Positions 26,869 through 36,896 of a DNA stretch of 64,000 nucleotides are shown here, piece after piece (position 1 is the first letter of the stretch; each line of letters opens with the position of its first letter). Source of the DNA: CAWIXB01 sp963839955 (GTDB taxonomy: Bacteria; Actinomycetota; Actinomycetes; JACCUZ01); assembly GCA_963839955.1 (NCBI GenBank), contig CAWIXB010000001.1:1612001-1676000 (forward strand). The letters run 5' to 3'. A program made the position numbers and the translations under genes. Under the pieces are notes generated by a model that saw only the letters and a program-made list of their open reading frames with translations, had not been told where the DNA came from and made no database searches.

Positions 26869-28410
26869 ATGCGCATGGTGACCGTCGACGGCGACGCGCT
26901 CTCCCTCGAGGACCTGGTCGCCGTGGCCAGGGGTGAGGCCGCCGCCGAGCTGGATCCGTCGGTCGAGGAGCGGATGGCCCCCAGTCGCGCCGTGGTCGCC
27001 GCGGCGGTCGACGCGGACACGGTCATGTACGGCGTCACGACCGGCTTCGGCGCTCTCGCCGACACCCACGTCGGCCGGGCCGACCTCGAGCAGATGCAGC
27101 TCGCCCTGGTCCGTTCGCACAGCGCCGGGGTGGGCGAGCCGTTGCCCGACGACGTCGTCCGCGGACTGCTCCTGTTGCGGGCGCGCACCCTGACGGCCGG
27201 CTACAGCGGCGTACGCGTCGACCTGCCGCGGCGCCTTCTCGCGCTCCTGGACCGCGGGCTGCTGCCGGTGATCCCGGGCAAGGGGTCGGTGGGCGCCTCC
27301 GGCGACCTCGCCCAGCTCGCCCACCTGGCCCAGCCGCTGGTCGGCGAAGGCCGGCTGCGCCGCCAGGGCGATCGTGACCTGCGCGGCCGGCCGAGTGCCG
27401 AGGTGCTCGCCGAGGCACGTCTCGAGCCGCTGGTCCTCGCCGCTAAAGAGGGCCTGTCGCTGATCAACGGCACCGAGCCGATGCAGGTGCTGCTCGCGCT
27501 TGCCGTCGACGAGACCGGGCTGCTCGTGAAGGTCGCCGACCTGGCCTGCGCCATGAGCGTCGAGGCACTGCTCGGCACCGACCGCGCGTACGACGAGCGC
27601 GTGCAGGTCATCCGGCCCCATCCCGGCCAGCTGGTCAGCGCCGCCAACCTTCGCCTTCTCCTCAACGGTTCGCCGTTGATCGCGTCGCACCGGCAGAGCG
27701 ATCACGCGGTCCAGGACTCCTACTGCCTGCGCTGCGCCCCGCAGGTGCACGGCGCGGTGCGAGACGTCCATGCCCACGCCCGCCGGGTCATCGACATCGA
27801 GCTGGGCTCCGTCGTCGACAACCCGGTCATCGTCCCCGACGGCGAGGTCATGTCGACCGGCAACTTCCACGGTGAGCCGCTGGCGTTCGCCGGCGACATG
27901 CTCGCGATCGCGGTGGCCGAGCTGGGCGGCATCGCCGAGCGGCGCACCGACCGGATGCTCGACCCGGCGTTCTCCCGCGACCTGCCGGCGTTCCTCGCCA
28001 GCCACCCGGGCACGAACTCCGGCTACATGATCGCGCAGTACACCGCAGCGTCCCTGGTCAGCGAGAACAAGATCCTCGCCCACCCGTCGAGCGTCGACAC
28101 CATCCCGACGTCGGGCAACCAGGAGGACCACGTCTCGATGGGCTGGACCTCGATGCGCAAGCTGCGCGAGGTGATCGCGAACGTCCGCGCGGTGCTCGCC
28201 GTCGAGCTGCTGGTGGCGGCCCAGGCGCTCGACTTCCGCGCCAGCATCGCCTCGCCCGGGGCCGGCGCCGGTGCCGCCCACCGGGTCATCCGGTCGCGGG
28301 TGCCGACGATGGACGCCGACCGGGAGGTGGCCGAGCAGATCGCCGCCGTCGACGCGCTGCTGCCCGAGGTCGTCGCGGCCGCGGAGGACGCCGTCGGTGG
28401 GCTCGCCTAG
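26869..28410 (+). CDS. hutH: Histidine ammonia-lyase
   Basis: A 513-aa enzyme that removes ammonia from histidine to give urocanate, the first step of histidine breakdown. The Ala-Ser-Gly that forms the MIO prosthetic group is at residues 143-145 (GSVGASGDLAQLAHL). Other family blocks are VMYGVTTGFGAL, EGLSLINGTEPMQ, QDSYCLRCAPQVHGAVRD and NQEDHVSMG. Start: ATG at 26869 (ATG at 26875 is an alternative). The next gene, pabB, begins inside its last codons. The other hut genes lie 2.4 and 4.8 kb downstream, separated by unrelated genes. Confidence 0.95.
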   Translation: MRMVTVDGDALSLEDLVAVARGEAAAELDPSVEERMAPSRAVVAAAVDADTVMYGVTTGFGALADTHVGRADLEQMQLALVRSHSAGVGEPLPDDVVRGLLLLRARTLTAGYSGVRVDLPRRLLALLDRGLLPVIPGKGSVGASGDLAQLAHLAQPLVGEGRLRRQGDRDLRGRPSAEVLAEARLEPLVLAAKEGLSLINGTEPMQVLLALAVDETGLLVKVADLACAMSVEALLGTDRAYDERVQVIRPHPGQLVSAANLRLLLNGSPLIASHRQSDHAVQDSYCLRCAPQVHGAVRDVHAHARRVIDIELGSVVDNPVIVPDGEVMSTGNFHGEPLAFAGDMLAIAVAELGGIAERRTDRMLDPAFSRDLPAFLASHPGTNSGYMIAQYTAASLVSENKILAHPSSVDTIPTSGNQEDHVSMGWTSMRKLREVIANVRAVLAVELLVAAQALDFRASIASPGAGAGAAHRVIRSRVPTMDADREVAEQIAAVDALLPEVVAAAEDAVGGLA

Positions 28411-29440
28411 CCCGCAGGGTGCGGGGGAGCCGCTGGCCTGGTTCGGCGGCCGGCTGGCCACCGGGCTGGTCGAGGTCACCGACGACCTGTCGGTGCTCGA
28501 CGGCGGCGGCTGGTGGGCGGTGGTGGTCGACTTCGAGGGCCGCGCGACGTGCGCTCGGTTCAACGAGACGCGAACGGCCCCGCCGCCACCGGGGACCTGG
28601 CCGGGGGTCGCTCGAGAAGCGTGGGCGTCCTCGATGTGCCGCGACACCTACGGCGCGGCCGTCGCACGGGTCCGCGACGAGATCGCTGCCGGCGAGGTCT
28701 ACCAGGTGAACGTGTGCCGCACCCTGTCCGCGCCGGCACCGGACGGTGCCGACGTCGTGGGCCTCGCTCATCTGCTCGCGCACGGCAACCCCGCGCCGTA
28801 CGCCGGGGTGGTGCGCCTGCCCGACCACGACGTGCACGTGGCGACCGCATCGCCCGAGCTGTTCCTGCGCCGCGACGGCGATGTCGTCGAGTCCGGCCCG
28901 ATCAAGGGCACGGCCCGCACGCCCGAGGGCTTGACCGCGAAGGACATGGCCGAGAACGTGATGATCGTCGACCTGGTGCGCAACGACCTCGGCGTGGTGG
29001 CGGCGACGGGGTCCGTCGAGGTGCCGACGCTGTGCAACGTTGAGACGCACCCCGGTCTGGTCCACCTCGTCTCCCGGGTGCGGGCGCGGCTTCGGCCGGA
29101 CACCTCGTGGGCCGCGCTGCTCGCGGCGACGTTCCCGCCCGGGTCGGTCAGCGGTGCCCCGAAGTCCAGCGCGCTGCGGCTGATCGGCGAGCTGGAGCCG
29201 GTGCCCCGGGGTCCCTACTGCGGAGCCGTCGGGTGGGTGGACGCCGACCGGCGTACGGCGTGTCTCGCTGTCGGGATCCGCACGTTCTGGCTCGCCGCGG
29301 GGCGTCTGCACTTCGGCACGGGGGCCGGGATCACCTGGGGTTCGGACCCCGCGAGAGAGTGGGACGAGACCGAGCTCAAGGCGGCGCGGCTGCTCGCGGT
29401 TGCCACGGTCGCGTCGGAAGCGGAGGGACCACGCCTATGA
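28397..29440 (+). CDS. pabB: Chorismate-binding enzyme, probable aminodeoxychorismate synthase component I
   Basis: A 347-aa anthranilate synthase/PabB-type enzyme that makes 4-amino-4-deoxychorismate for folate. Catalytic blocks include AAGEVYQVNVCR, VESGPIKGTARTP, MAENVMIVDLVRNDLG, VETHPGLVHLVS and TFPPGSVSGAPK. It is shorter than E. coli PabB, with a reduced N-terminal part. The GTG at 28397 overlaps the hutH end by 14 bases. The pabC-like gene follows with an ATGA overlap, which favours a folate role over tryptophan or menaquinone synthesis. No amidotransferase subunit (pabA) is in the window. Confidence 0.85.
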   Translation: MGSPSPQGAGEPLAWFGGRLATGLVEVTDDLSVLDGGGWWAVVVDFEGRATCARFNETRTAPPPPGTWPGVAREAWASSMCRDTYGAAVARVRDEIAAGEVYQVNVCRTLSAPAPDGADVVGLAHLLAHGNPAPYAGVVRLPDHDVHVATASPELFLRRDGDVVESGPIKGTARTPEGLTAKDMAENVMIVDLVRNDLGVVAATGSVEVPTLCNVETHPGLVHLVSRVRARLRPDTSWAALLAATFPPGSVSGAPKSSALRLIGELEPVPRGPYCGAVGWVDADRRTACLAVGIRTFWLAAGRLHFGTGAGITWGSDPAREWDETELKAARLLAVATVASEAEGPRL

Positions 29441-30261
29441 AGACCTGGGTCGACGGCACGATGGTCGACGCCGCCGAGGCGCGCGTGTCGGCGTACGACC
29501 ACGGCGTCACGGTCGGCGACGGCGTCTTCGAGACGGCCAAGGTCATCGGCGGCGAGCCCTTCGCACTCACGAGGCACCTCGACCGGCTCGTGCGGTCGGC
29601 CGCGGGGCTCGGCCTTCCTGCGCCCGACCTGGCGAGGGTGCGCGGCGCGATCGACGAGACGCTCGCCGCCAACGACACGACCGATCCGCTGCGCCTGCGC
29701 CTCACCTACACCGGGGGCGTGTCGCCCCTCGGCTCCGACCGGGGGGACGCCGGGCCGACCCTGCTGGTGGCGGTGGCGCCGTTGGCCCTCTGGCCTGCGA
29801 CGTCGGTCGTCGCGACAGTTCCGTGGACACGCAACGAGCGGTCTGCGACGGCCGGACTGAAGACCACGTCGTACGCCGAGAACGTCGTCGCACTCGCTCA
29901 CGCGCACGCAGCCGGCGCCGCCGAGGCGCTCTTCGCCAACACCGTGGGGCAGCTGTGCGAGGGCACCGGGTCCAACGTCTTCGTGGTCATCGGCGGCGAG
30001 GTCGTCACGCCGCCGCTGTCGTCGGGCTGCCTGGCAGGTGTCACCCGCGCACTCGTCGTCGATTGGTGTGACGTCGTCGAGCGCGACGTGCCCTTCGACG
30101 CGCTGCGCATCGCCGACGAGGTGTTCCTCACGTCCTCCACCCGCGACGTGCAGGCGGTGGGCCAGGTCGACGACCGCGTGCTCGAGGGCGCGCCCGGACC
30201 GGTCACCGAACGGATCGCGAAGACGTTCGCCGAGCGGGCGGCGGAGTCGAGCGACCCCTGA
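29437..30261 (+). CDS. pabC: Class IV aminotransferase, probable aminodeoxychorismate lyase
   Basis: A 274-aa fold-type IV PLP protein. The N-terminus WVDGTMVDAAEARVSAYDHGVTVGDGVFETAKV is typical, AGLKTTSYAENVVAL carries the PLP Lys, and EALFANTVGQLCEGTGSNVFVV the phosphate-binding part. Directly after pabB with a 4-base overlap, it most likely releases 4-aminobenzoate and pyruvate. Branched-chain or D-amino-acid aminotransferase activity cannot be ruled out from sequence. It ends 3 bases from a convergent SnoaL-like gene. Confidence 0.82.
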   Translation: MKTWVDGTMVDAAEARVSAYDHGVTVGDGVFETAKVIGGEPFALTRHLDRLVRSAAGLGLPAPDLARVRGAIDETLAANDTTDPLRLRLTYTGGVSPLGSDRGDAGPTLLVAVAPLALWPATSVVATVPWTRNERSATAGLKTTSYAENVVALAHAHAAGAAEALFANTVGQLCEGTGSNVFVVIGGEVVTPPLSSGCLAGVTRALVVDWCDVVERDVPFDALRIADEVFLTSSTRDVQAVGQVDDRVLEGAPGPVTERIAKTFAERAAESSDP

Positions 30262-30264
30262 TCG

Positions 30265-30711
30265 TCAGTGGTGATGCTCTCGCGTCGACGTGCGGTCGGC
30301 CGGTTTCGACCGGTCGGTGTGCAGCTGGCGGGCGAGGCTCAGCCCGTCGAACTCGGTCCACTCCTCGCTCACCCGGTCGTCGACGAACCGGAAGATCGTG
30401 ATGCCGGCGACCTCGACCTGCACTCCGGTCGGGGCGACGCCGACGAGGTCGCCCTTGTGCACCGCTCGGCCGCGCCATCGCACGGCTACCTTGTCGCCGT
30501 CGGCCACCACCAGGTCGACGTTGAGCTTCGGGTCGTAGAGAGAGCTGCTCAGGAGCATCGCGCGGTGGCGCAACCCCTGGTGGCCGTCGGGGTGCCCGGG
30601 CAGCTTGTCGTGAAAGACGAAGTCCGGGGCGTAGAGCCGCTCGAGCGCGTCCACGTCGGCGGCGGCCAGGGCTTGTAGAGCATCAACGGCGAGCACGGCG
30701 ACGTCCGCCAT
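30265..30711 (-). CDS. SnoaL/NTF2-like protein
   Basis: A 148-aa single-domain protein with the SnoaL-like (NTF2 fold) pattern: [32 protein letters not shown], then [44 protein letters not shown] strands. Members act as polyketide cyclases, isomerases or unknown binding proteins; here no biosynthetic cluster is present, so no function is assigned. The His-rich end (TREHHH) is unusual and could bind metal. Start: ATG at 30709-30711. Convergent with pabC and divergent from hutU. Confidence 0.78.
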   Translation of the reverse strand: MADVAVLAVDALQALAAADVDALERLYAPDFVFHDKLPGHPDGHQGLRHRAMLLSSSLYDPKLNVDLVVADGDKVAVRWRGRAVHKGDLVGVAPTGVQVEVAGITIFRFVDDRVSEEWTEFDGLSLARQLHTDRSKPADRTSTREHHH

Positions 30712-30824
30712 CTGACCTCTTTCTGGTGTCGTCTCACCGTCGCCCTAGTCCGTTGCATGGTCAATCGGACGTGCGCACCAGTCTTCAGTAGCCCGAACGG
30801 TGACCGCATACCGTCCGTTGGGCC

Positions 30825-30830
30825 TAGTGT
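30825..30830 (+). promoter_or_regulatory. -10-like element directly before hutU
   Basis: TAGTGT ends 7 bases before the hutU ATG at 30838, with a weak TGACCG 18 bases upstream (30801-30806). The position mirrors the hutH arrangement and suggests another leaderless mRNA. Confidence 0.4.
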
Positions 30831-30837
30831 GCGGGCC

Positions 30838-32520
<1,683 letters not shown>

Positions 32521-32524
32521 CGTC

Positions 32525-33079
32525 CTAGCCCGCAGTGCGCTGGCGGGCGCGGTAGGCGGCGACGTGGAGGCGGTTGCCGCAGGTGCGGCTGTCGCAGTAG
32601 CGGCGGGACCGGTTGCGGGACAGGTCGACGAGGACGCGCTCGCACCCAGGGGCGTCGCAGGTGGCCAGCCGGTGGCGCTCACCGGCCATCAGCACGAAGG
32701 CCAGCGCCATGCCGCAGTCGGCCGCGAGGTGCTCGGCCAGGCGGGTGCCCGGCGTGAAGTAGTGGACGTGCAGCGCCCAGCCGTCGTGGTCGGTGAGCCG
32801 TGGCGTCGTGCGCGCGTCGAAGATCAGGGCATTGACCAGGGCGACGGCGCCGTCGTCGTCCTGGGCCCGGAAGACGGCAGCCAGCCGGGCGCGCAGCCGG
32901 TGCATCGGCGCGAGGTCCTCGTCGGTGAGCGGGCCTGCCTCCGAAATGCCCTTGTCTTCGACGAAACGGCTCAGGTCCTCGGTCGACTCCAGGCCTTCGG
33001 TGCCCGCGAGGTCGGCCGAGCTGTTGACCAGTGCGACGACCCTGCCGAGCGCGCAGACTGTGTCGTGACCTAGATCCAC
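32525..33079 (-). CDS. CGNR zinc-finger transcription factor (ABATE domain)
   Basis: A 184-aa protein with an N-terminal ABATE-type stress-sensing region and a C-terminal treble-clef zinc finger: LATCDAPGCERVLVDLSRNRSRRYCDSRTCGNRLHVAAYRAR contains the four Cys and the name-giving CGNR. Such proteins are putative DNA-binding regulators. The GTG at 33077-33079 is chosen because GGGAGGAG lies 4 bases upstream. The gene lies between hutU and hutI, tail to tail with hutU and head to head with hutI, so control of histidine use is possible but unproven. Confidence 0.85.
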   Translation of the reverse strand: MDLGHDTVCALGRVVALVNSSADLAGTEGLESTEDLSRFVEDKGISEAGPLTDEDLAPMHRLRARLAAVFRAQDDDGAVALVNALIFDARTTPRLTDHDGWALHVHYFTPGTRLAEHLAADCGMALAFVLMAGERHRLATCDAPGCERVLVDLSRNRSRRYCDSRTCGNRLHVAAYRARQRTAG

Positions 33080-33110
33080 CTGTCTCCTCCCACTGCTAAG
33101 GTCCGACAGC

Positions 33111-33137
33111 AGTCTAGGCACGCGATGCTCATGTCAG
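33111..33137 (-). promoter_or_regulatory. Candidate promoter of the CGNR gene
   Basis: Minus strand: CTGACA (33132-33137), a short 15-base spacer, TAGACT (33111-33116), then the GTG start 31 bases on. The same 102-base gap holds the start region of the divergent hutI, with a direct repeat GCTCATGT (33127-33134 and 33138-33145). Confidence 0.4.
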
Positions 33138-33181
33138 GCTCATGTTTGTGGCTCTAACCGGGCGCCGCCGTGGGGAGATCG

Positions 33182-34348
33182 ATGAGGCTCGTCGTCCGAG
33201 GTGTCGGACGTCTGCTCACCATGGCCGGACCGCCGGTCCCGGATGCGGCGCTGGTCGTCGACGAGGGGCGCGTGTCGTGGTCTGGGCGCGAGGCCGACCT
33301 GCCCGCTGGCCCGGACGGCGACGAGCTCGACGCGGGCGGTGCCTGCGTCGTACCAGGGTTCGTCGACGCCCACACGCACCTCGTCTTCGCCGGCTCGCGG
33401 CGCGACGAGTTCGTGGCCCGCCTCGCTGGCCAGGCCTACGACGGCGGCGGCATCCGCACCACCGTCGAGGCCACGCGCGCGGCGTCCGACGCCGAGCTCC
33501 TCGACCTCGCGGCAGGCCGGGCGGCGGCTGCACTCGCGCACGGCACGACAACGATGGAGGTGAAGACCGGTTACGGGCTCACCGCCGCCCACGAGCTGCG
33601 CCTGCTCGACGTGATCGCCGCCCTCGCGGACCGGACCCCCATCCGGCTCGAGGCGACCTACCTCGGGGCCCACGTGGTGCCCGCCGGCCGTGACCGGGAC
33701 GACTATGTCGACGAGGTCGTCGCCACCCTGCCCGAGGCCGCTGCCCACGGCGCGCGGTGGTGCGACGTCTTCTGCGACGAGGGCGTCTTCACGGTCGAGG
33801 AGGCGCGCCGGATCCTGCTCGCCGCCCGGTCCCACGGGATGGACCTGCGGCTGCACGCGGAGGAGATCGCCCGCACTGGCGCGGCCGGGCTCGGTGCCGA
33901 GCTCGGCGTCGCGAGCACCGACCACCTTGAGCACGTCTCGCCGGAGGACGCCCGCGCGCTGGCGGCAGTGGGCGTCGTCGCTGTCCTGCTCCCGAGCGTC
34001 ACGCTGTCACTGCGGTCGGGGGCCTGGTCCCACGCCGGCGTCCTGCGGGAGGCGGGGGTCGAGTTGGCGCTGGCGAGCGACTGCAACCCCGGCACGTCGT
34101 GGTGCGAGTCGATGCCCTACGCGATCCAGCTGGCGTGCCTGGCGATGGGTCTCTCGGTCGACGAGGCGTTCCGGGCGGCGACGCTGGGGGCGGCCCGGTC
34201 GCTGCGGCGCACCGACGTCGGGCATCTCGGGGTGGGCGCGTGGGGCGATCTGGCGGTGCTGGAGGCCGAGCACGAGGCGGATACGGTCGCGCACCTCGGG
34301 GCTCCAGCCGTGCGGCGGACCATGGTGGGGGGCCGGCTCGTCAGCTGA
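33182..34348 (+). CDS. hutI: Imidazolonepropionase
   Basis: A 388-aa amidohydrolase that opens the imidazolone ring to N-formimino-glutamate. Metal-binding HxH is in GFVDAHTHLVFAGSRRDEF, followed by ALAHGTTTMEVKTGYGL, the DLRLHAEEIA histidine and the ALASDCNPGTSW aspartate. Start: ATG at 33182 after GGGGAG. The enzyme for the next step (formiminoglutamate hydrolase or deiminase) is not in the window. Confidence 0.94.
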   Translation: MRLVVRGVGRLLTMAGPPVPDAALVVDEGRVSWSGREADLPAGPDGDELDAGGACVVPGFVDAHTHLVFAGSRRDEFVARLAGQAYDGGGIRTTVEATRAASDAELLDLAAGRAAAALAHGTTTMEVKTGYGLTAAHELRLLDVIAALADRTPIRLEATYLGAHVVPAGRDRDDYVDEVVATLPEAAAHGARWCDVFCDEGVFTVEEARRILLAARSHGMDLRLHAEEIARTGAAGLGAELGVASTDHLEHVSPEDARALAAVGVVAVLLPSVTLSLRSGAWSHAGVLREAGVELALASDCNPGTSWCESMPYAIQLACLAMGLSVDEAFRAATLGAARSLRRTDVGHLGVGAWGDLAVLEAEHEADTVAHLGAPAVRRTMVGGRLVS

Positions 34349-34405
34349 GCGGGGCGCTCAGGCGAGCGTGGCCTAGGTGAGTGAGGGGCAGGTGAGCGGG
34401 GGCGC

Positions 34406-34828
34406 TCAGGAAGTGAGCAGCGCCTCGATGGCGCGGTCGACGTCGAGGTGGTTGAGCTCCTCGCCCTGGGGGCAGAGCGCGTAGCTGCGGCCGAGGAAGT
34501 CGACCAGTTCACGGGAGGAGGCCTGCAGGAGTGCTTCGCCGTCGGGGGAGGTGAGCCCGATGAAGACGACCTCGGCACCGGCGCTCCAGGACGGCCAGAC
34601 CCGCACGTCGCCGTCTCCGGCGGGGCGGTGGACCCCCGTGGTGAGCAGCTCGCGGGCGAAGACCCACGAGACGCCGTCGCCCTGGCCGGTGCGGAAGGTC
34701 GCGTGCACGGCGTAGGGGTCCTCGGTGTCGTAGTGCATGACGACCGGGAGGGAGATGCCGCCGTCTCCGGGACTCACCAGTTGGACGATGAGCTCTCGCG
34801 TGACGGTCGAGGGCACCCAGCCTTTCAT
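34406..34828 (-). CDS. SsgA-family cell division/sporulation regulator
   Basis: A 140-aa member of the SsgA-like protein family. Typical features are the start ELIVQLVSPGDGGISLPVVMHYDTEDPYAVHATF, a VSWVFARELLTTGVHRPAGDGDVRVWP block and the SPDGEALLQASSRELVDFLGRSYALCPQGEE end. In Streptomyces, SsgB recruits FtsZ and paralogs time septation and peptidoglycan remodelling. The ATG at 34826-34828 is preceded by GAGGAG. Which subtype it is, and whether this organism forms spores, cannot be told here. Divergent from the PGPGW gene. Confidence 0.88.
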   Translation of the reverse strand: MKGWVPSTVTRELIVQLVSPGDGGISLPVVMHYDTEDPYAVHATFRTGQGDGVSWVFARELLTTGVHRPAGDGDVRVWPSWSAGAEVVFIGLTSPDGEALLQASSRELVDFLGRSYALCPQGEELNHLDVDRAIEALLTS

Positions 34829-34972
34829 GTCCGACTCCTCACCTATGCCGCTTCGCCCGGTAGGCGGAAGGCGATGACTAAGCATTCCCCGTCCTGCCCG
34901 GCCCGAAAACCTCGCGCCGCCGACCAACTAACGAGGCAGTCCGTAAGGTGTTACGGGTCGAAAGGGGCGAGG

Positions 34973-35401
34973 GTGCACGACCAGGGACAGGGTTCCCCGA
35001 CGGAGACGCGGCGCGAGGGGCCCGGGGTCCGGGGGCGGATCATGGGCGTCCGCGACTGGATCAGGCGAAACAAGGCGTTCAACAGCGTCTACCGGGTGAT
35101 CATCGGGGTCCTCGGCACCGCGATCATCGTCGGTGGCTTCGCCTTGATCCCCTTGCCCGGTCCTGGATGGTTGATCGTCTTCGCCGGGCTTGCCCTGCTT
35201 GCGACGGAGTTCGCGTGGGCCGAACGATTGCTGGACTACGCCCGCGACAAAGTGCGTGCATGGACCGAGTGGGTCAAGCGGCAGTCGCTGACGGTGCGGA
35301 TCCTGCTCGCGGTGGCCACGTTCGCCCTGGTCGTCGCCGCCGTGGTGGGCGTGGACGCCTGGATCGGGCTGCCCGGCTGGGTGCCGGTCCTCGGCGACTA
35401 G
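34973..35401 (+). CDS. PGPGW-motif transmembrane protein (TIGR02611 type)
   Basis: A 142-aa protein with an arginine-rich start, a helix (RVIIGVLGTAIIVGGFALI) followed at once by PLPGPGWLIVFAGLALLATEF, and a third helix (ILLAVATFALVVAAVVG). The PGPGW motif defines this family of unknown function. The GTG at 34973 is supported by AAAGGGG 8 bases upstream; an internal ATG at 35042 (MGVRDWIRRNK) is the other option. It ends 25 bases before a tRNA-Val gene. Confidence 0.8.
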   Translation: MHDQGQGSPTETRREGPGVRGRIMGVRDWIRRNKAFNSVYRVIIGVLGTAIIVGGFALIPLPGPGWLIVFAGLALLATEFAWAERLLDYARDKVRAWTEWVKRQSLTVRILLAVATFALVVAAVVGVDAWIGLPGWVPVLGD

Positions 35402-35426
35402 TCCGGTAGGGTTTCGCCCCGCACCC

Positions 35427-35503
35427 GGGCGATTGGCTCAGTTGGTTAGAGCGCCGCCTTCACACGGCGGAGGTCACTGGTTCGAGTCCAGTATCGCCCA
35501 CCA
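35427..35503 (+). tRNA. tRNA-Val (CAC)
   Basis: 5'-GGGCGATTGGCTCAG, anticodon stem CCGCC/GGCGG with loop TTCACAC containing CAC, T-arm GGTTCGAGTCC, and encoded CCA (35501-35503). It shares the acceptor stem sequence of the tRNA-Val(GAC) at 26.5 kb. Confidence 0.95.
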
Positions 35504-35552
35504 TGATCCGGGAACCCGGCCGGCAAATCCGGCGCGGAACGGGCAATCGGAC

Positions 35553-35558
35553 TAGCGT
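35553..35558 (+). promoter_or_regulatory. -10-like element before the sugar dehydrogenase gene
   Basis: TAGCGT lies 35 bases before the ATG at 35594, in the 90-base gap after tRNA-Val. The same hexamer occurs in the rsgA leader. No clear -35 partner is seen. Confidence 0.35.
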
Positions 35559-35593
35559 CCGCCCTTATTGCCCTCCTCCCGTCTGGGGTCGCC

Positions 35594-36769
35594 ATGCGCC
35601 TTCGCCGCTCCGACCGACTCGGTGTCCTCGTCAGCGCCGTTCTCTCCACAGGGGCGCTCCTGCTGCCGCTCGTGGTGCTGCCGGCCGCACCCGTCGGCGC
35701 CGCGACCACCATCAGCTGGACCCGCCGGGCCAGCTTCACGCAGCCGGTGCAGGTCGTCAGTGCCCGCGACGGGACCTCGCGGCTGTTCGTCGTCGAGAAG
35801 GCCGGTGTGGTGCGGATCTATCGCAACGGGACGGTCTTCGGCACGCCCTTCCTCGACATCCGCGGGCGGGTCGACGACGCCGGCGAGGGCGGGCTGCTCA
35901 GCATCGCCTTCCACCCGTACTGGAAGTCCAGGCCCTACTTCTGGGTCTCATACGTCGACAACGGTGGCGACCTGCAGGTCGTCCGGTTCAACGTGTCCCG
36001 CTACACGAACAACACGGTGTCCGTCGGCACGGCGCAACCCGTCGTCAAGGTGTTCCACCCGGACGCCTTCGACAACCACTTCGCCGGCCAGCTGGCGTGG
36101 GGCAGGACCGGCTACCTCTTCCTGTCCACCGGAGACGGCGGCGGCAGTGGCGACCCCGGGAACAGCGCGCAGGACCTCACCTCACTGTCGGGGAAGATCC
36201 TGCGGATGGGTGTCGTCGGCCGGCACGCCGCCTGCGGTCGGCCCTACTGCGTCCCGTCGAGCAACCCCTACGCCCGTAGCTCCACGAGGAAGAAGCTGAT
36301 CTGGGCGTCCGGGGTGCGCAACGGCTGGCGGTTCTCCATCGATCCGCGGACGGGCGACCTCTGGATCGGCGACGTCGGGCAGGGCCGTCGCGAGGAGATC
36401 GACAAGATCGCGATGGGCCGGGGTGGACGCAACCTGGGGTGGTCCTGCAAGGAGGGTCGGCTCATCTTCAACTCGAGCCGGTGCCGCTCCGGCGTGACCT
36501 ACCACAACCCGCTTTACACCTACGGTCGTGACTTCGGCACGACCATCACCGGCGGTTTCATCTACCGGGGCAGCCGCTACCGCAGCCTGCTCGCCGGCCG
36601 CTATGTCGGGGCTGACTTCGGGTCAGGCCGGACCTTCGTCACGACGTCCTCGGGCCTGCGCACTGTCGGGTCGCTGGACGGCATCACCAGCTTCGGCGAG
36701 GGCGGCACCCGCGAGCTGTGGGCGGTCACCATCGGCGGCGGGCTCTACCGGATGTCCGCCCGGGCCTGA
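35594..36769 (+). CDS. Secreted PQQ-dependent sugar dehydrogenase-like protein (GSDH family)
   Basis: A 391-aa exported protein: a Sec signal (residues 1-36, hydrophobic LVSAVLSTGALLLPLVVLPAA, cleavage near VGAA) is followed by a six-bladed propeller of the glucose/sorbosone dehydrogenase family. Marks include RLFVVEKAGVVRIYRNG, LLSIAFHPYWKSRPYFWVSY, FLSTGDGGGSGDPGNSAQ (Ca/PQQ region), SGVRNGWRFSIDPRTGDLWIGDVGQ and GRNLGWSCKEG. Homologs oxidise sugars or are hedgehog-interacting-like; the real substrate and cofactor are not shown by sequence. A GCCCC/GGGGC hairpin (36801-36816) after the gene may end transcription. Confidence 0.85.
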   Translation: MRLRRSDRLGVLVSAVLSTGALLLPLVVLPAAPVGAATTISWTRRASFTQPVQVVSARDGTSRLFVVEKAGVVRIYRNGTVFGTPFLDIRGRVDDAGEGGLLSIAFHPYWKSRPYFWVSYVDNGGDLQVVRFNVSRYTNNTVSVGTAQPVVKVFHPDAFDNHFAGQLAWGRTGYLFLSTGDGGGSGDPGNSAQDLTSLSGKILRMGVVGRHAACGRPYCVPSSNPYARSSTRKKLIWASGVRNGWRFSIDPRTGDLWIGDVGQGRREEIDKIAMGRGGRNLGWSCKEGRLIFNSSRCRSGVTYHNPLYTYGRDFGTTITGGFIYRGSRYRSLLAGRYVGADFGSGRTFVTTSSGLRTVGSLDGITSFGEGGTRELWAVTIGGGLYRMSARA

Positions 36770-36838
36770 CCCCGAGGGCCCCTTGCGCCCTTGCCTGGCC
36801 GCCCCTTAACCGGGGCGCGCCTGCGCGCGGCCCGTCGC

Positions 36839-36844
36839 TAGCAT
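36839..36844 (+). promoter_or_regulatory. -10-like element before thrS
   Basis: TAGCAT, 52 bases before the GTG start at 36897, giving a short leader of about 45 bases with a CAGGGAG ribosome-binding region. No T-box structure fits in this space. Confidence 0.35.
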
Positions 36845-36896
36845 CGCAACCACCGCGCGTAACCGGCGCGCAGCCGACCCCAGGGAGTGACCCGCC

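Noticed and set aside
28271..28396. N-terminal extension of PabB inside hutH
   Set aside because: It lies entirely within hutH in another frame and reads as Arg/Pro/Ser-rich shadow sequence.
36770..36896. T-box or leader peptide before thrS
   Set aside because: No T-box sequence and no short ORF with Thr codons; the gap holds a GC hairpin and a -10-like box.
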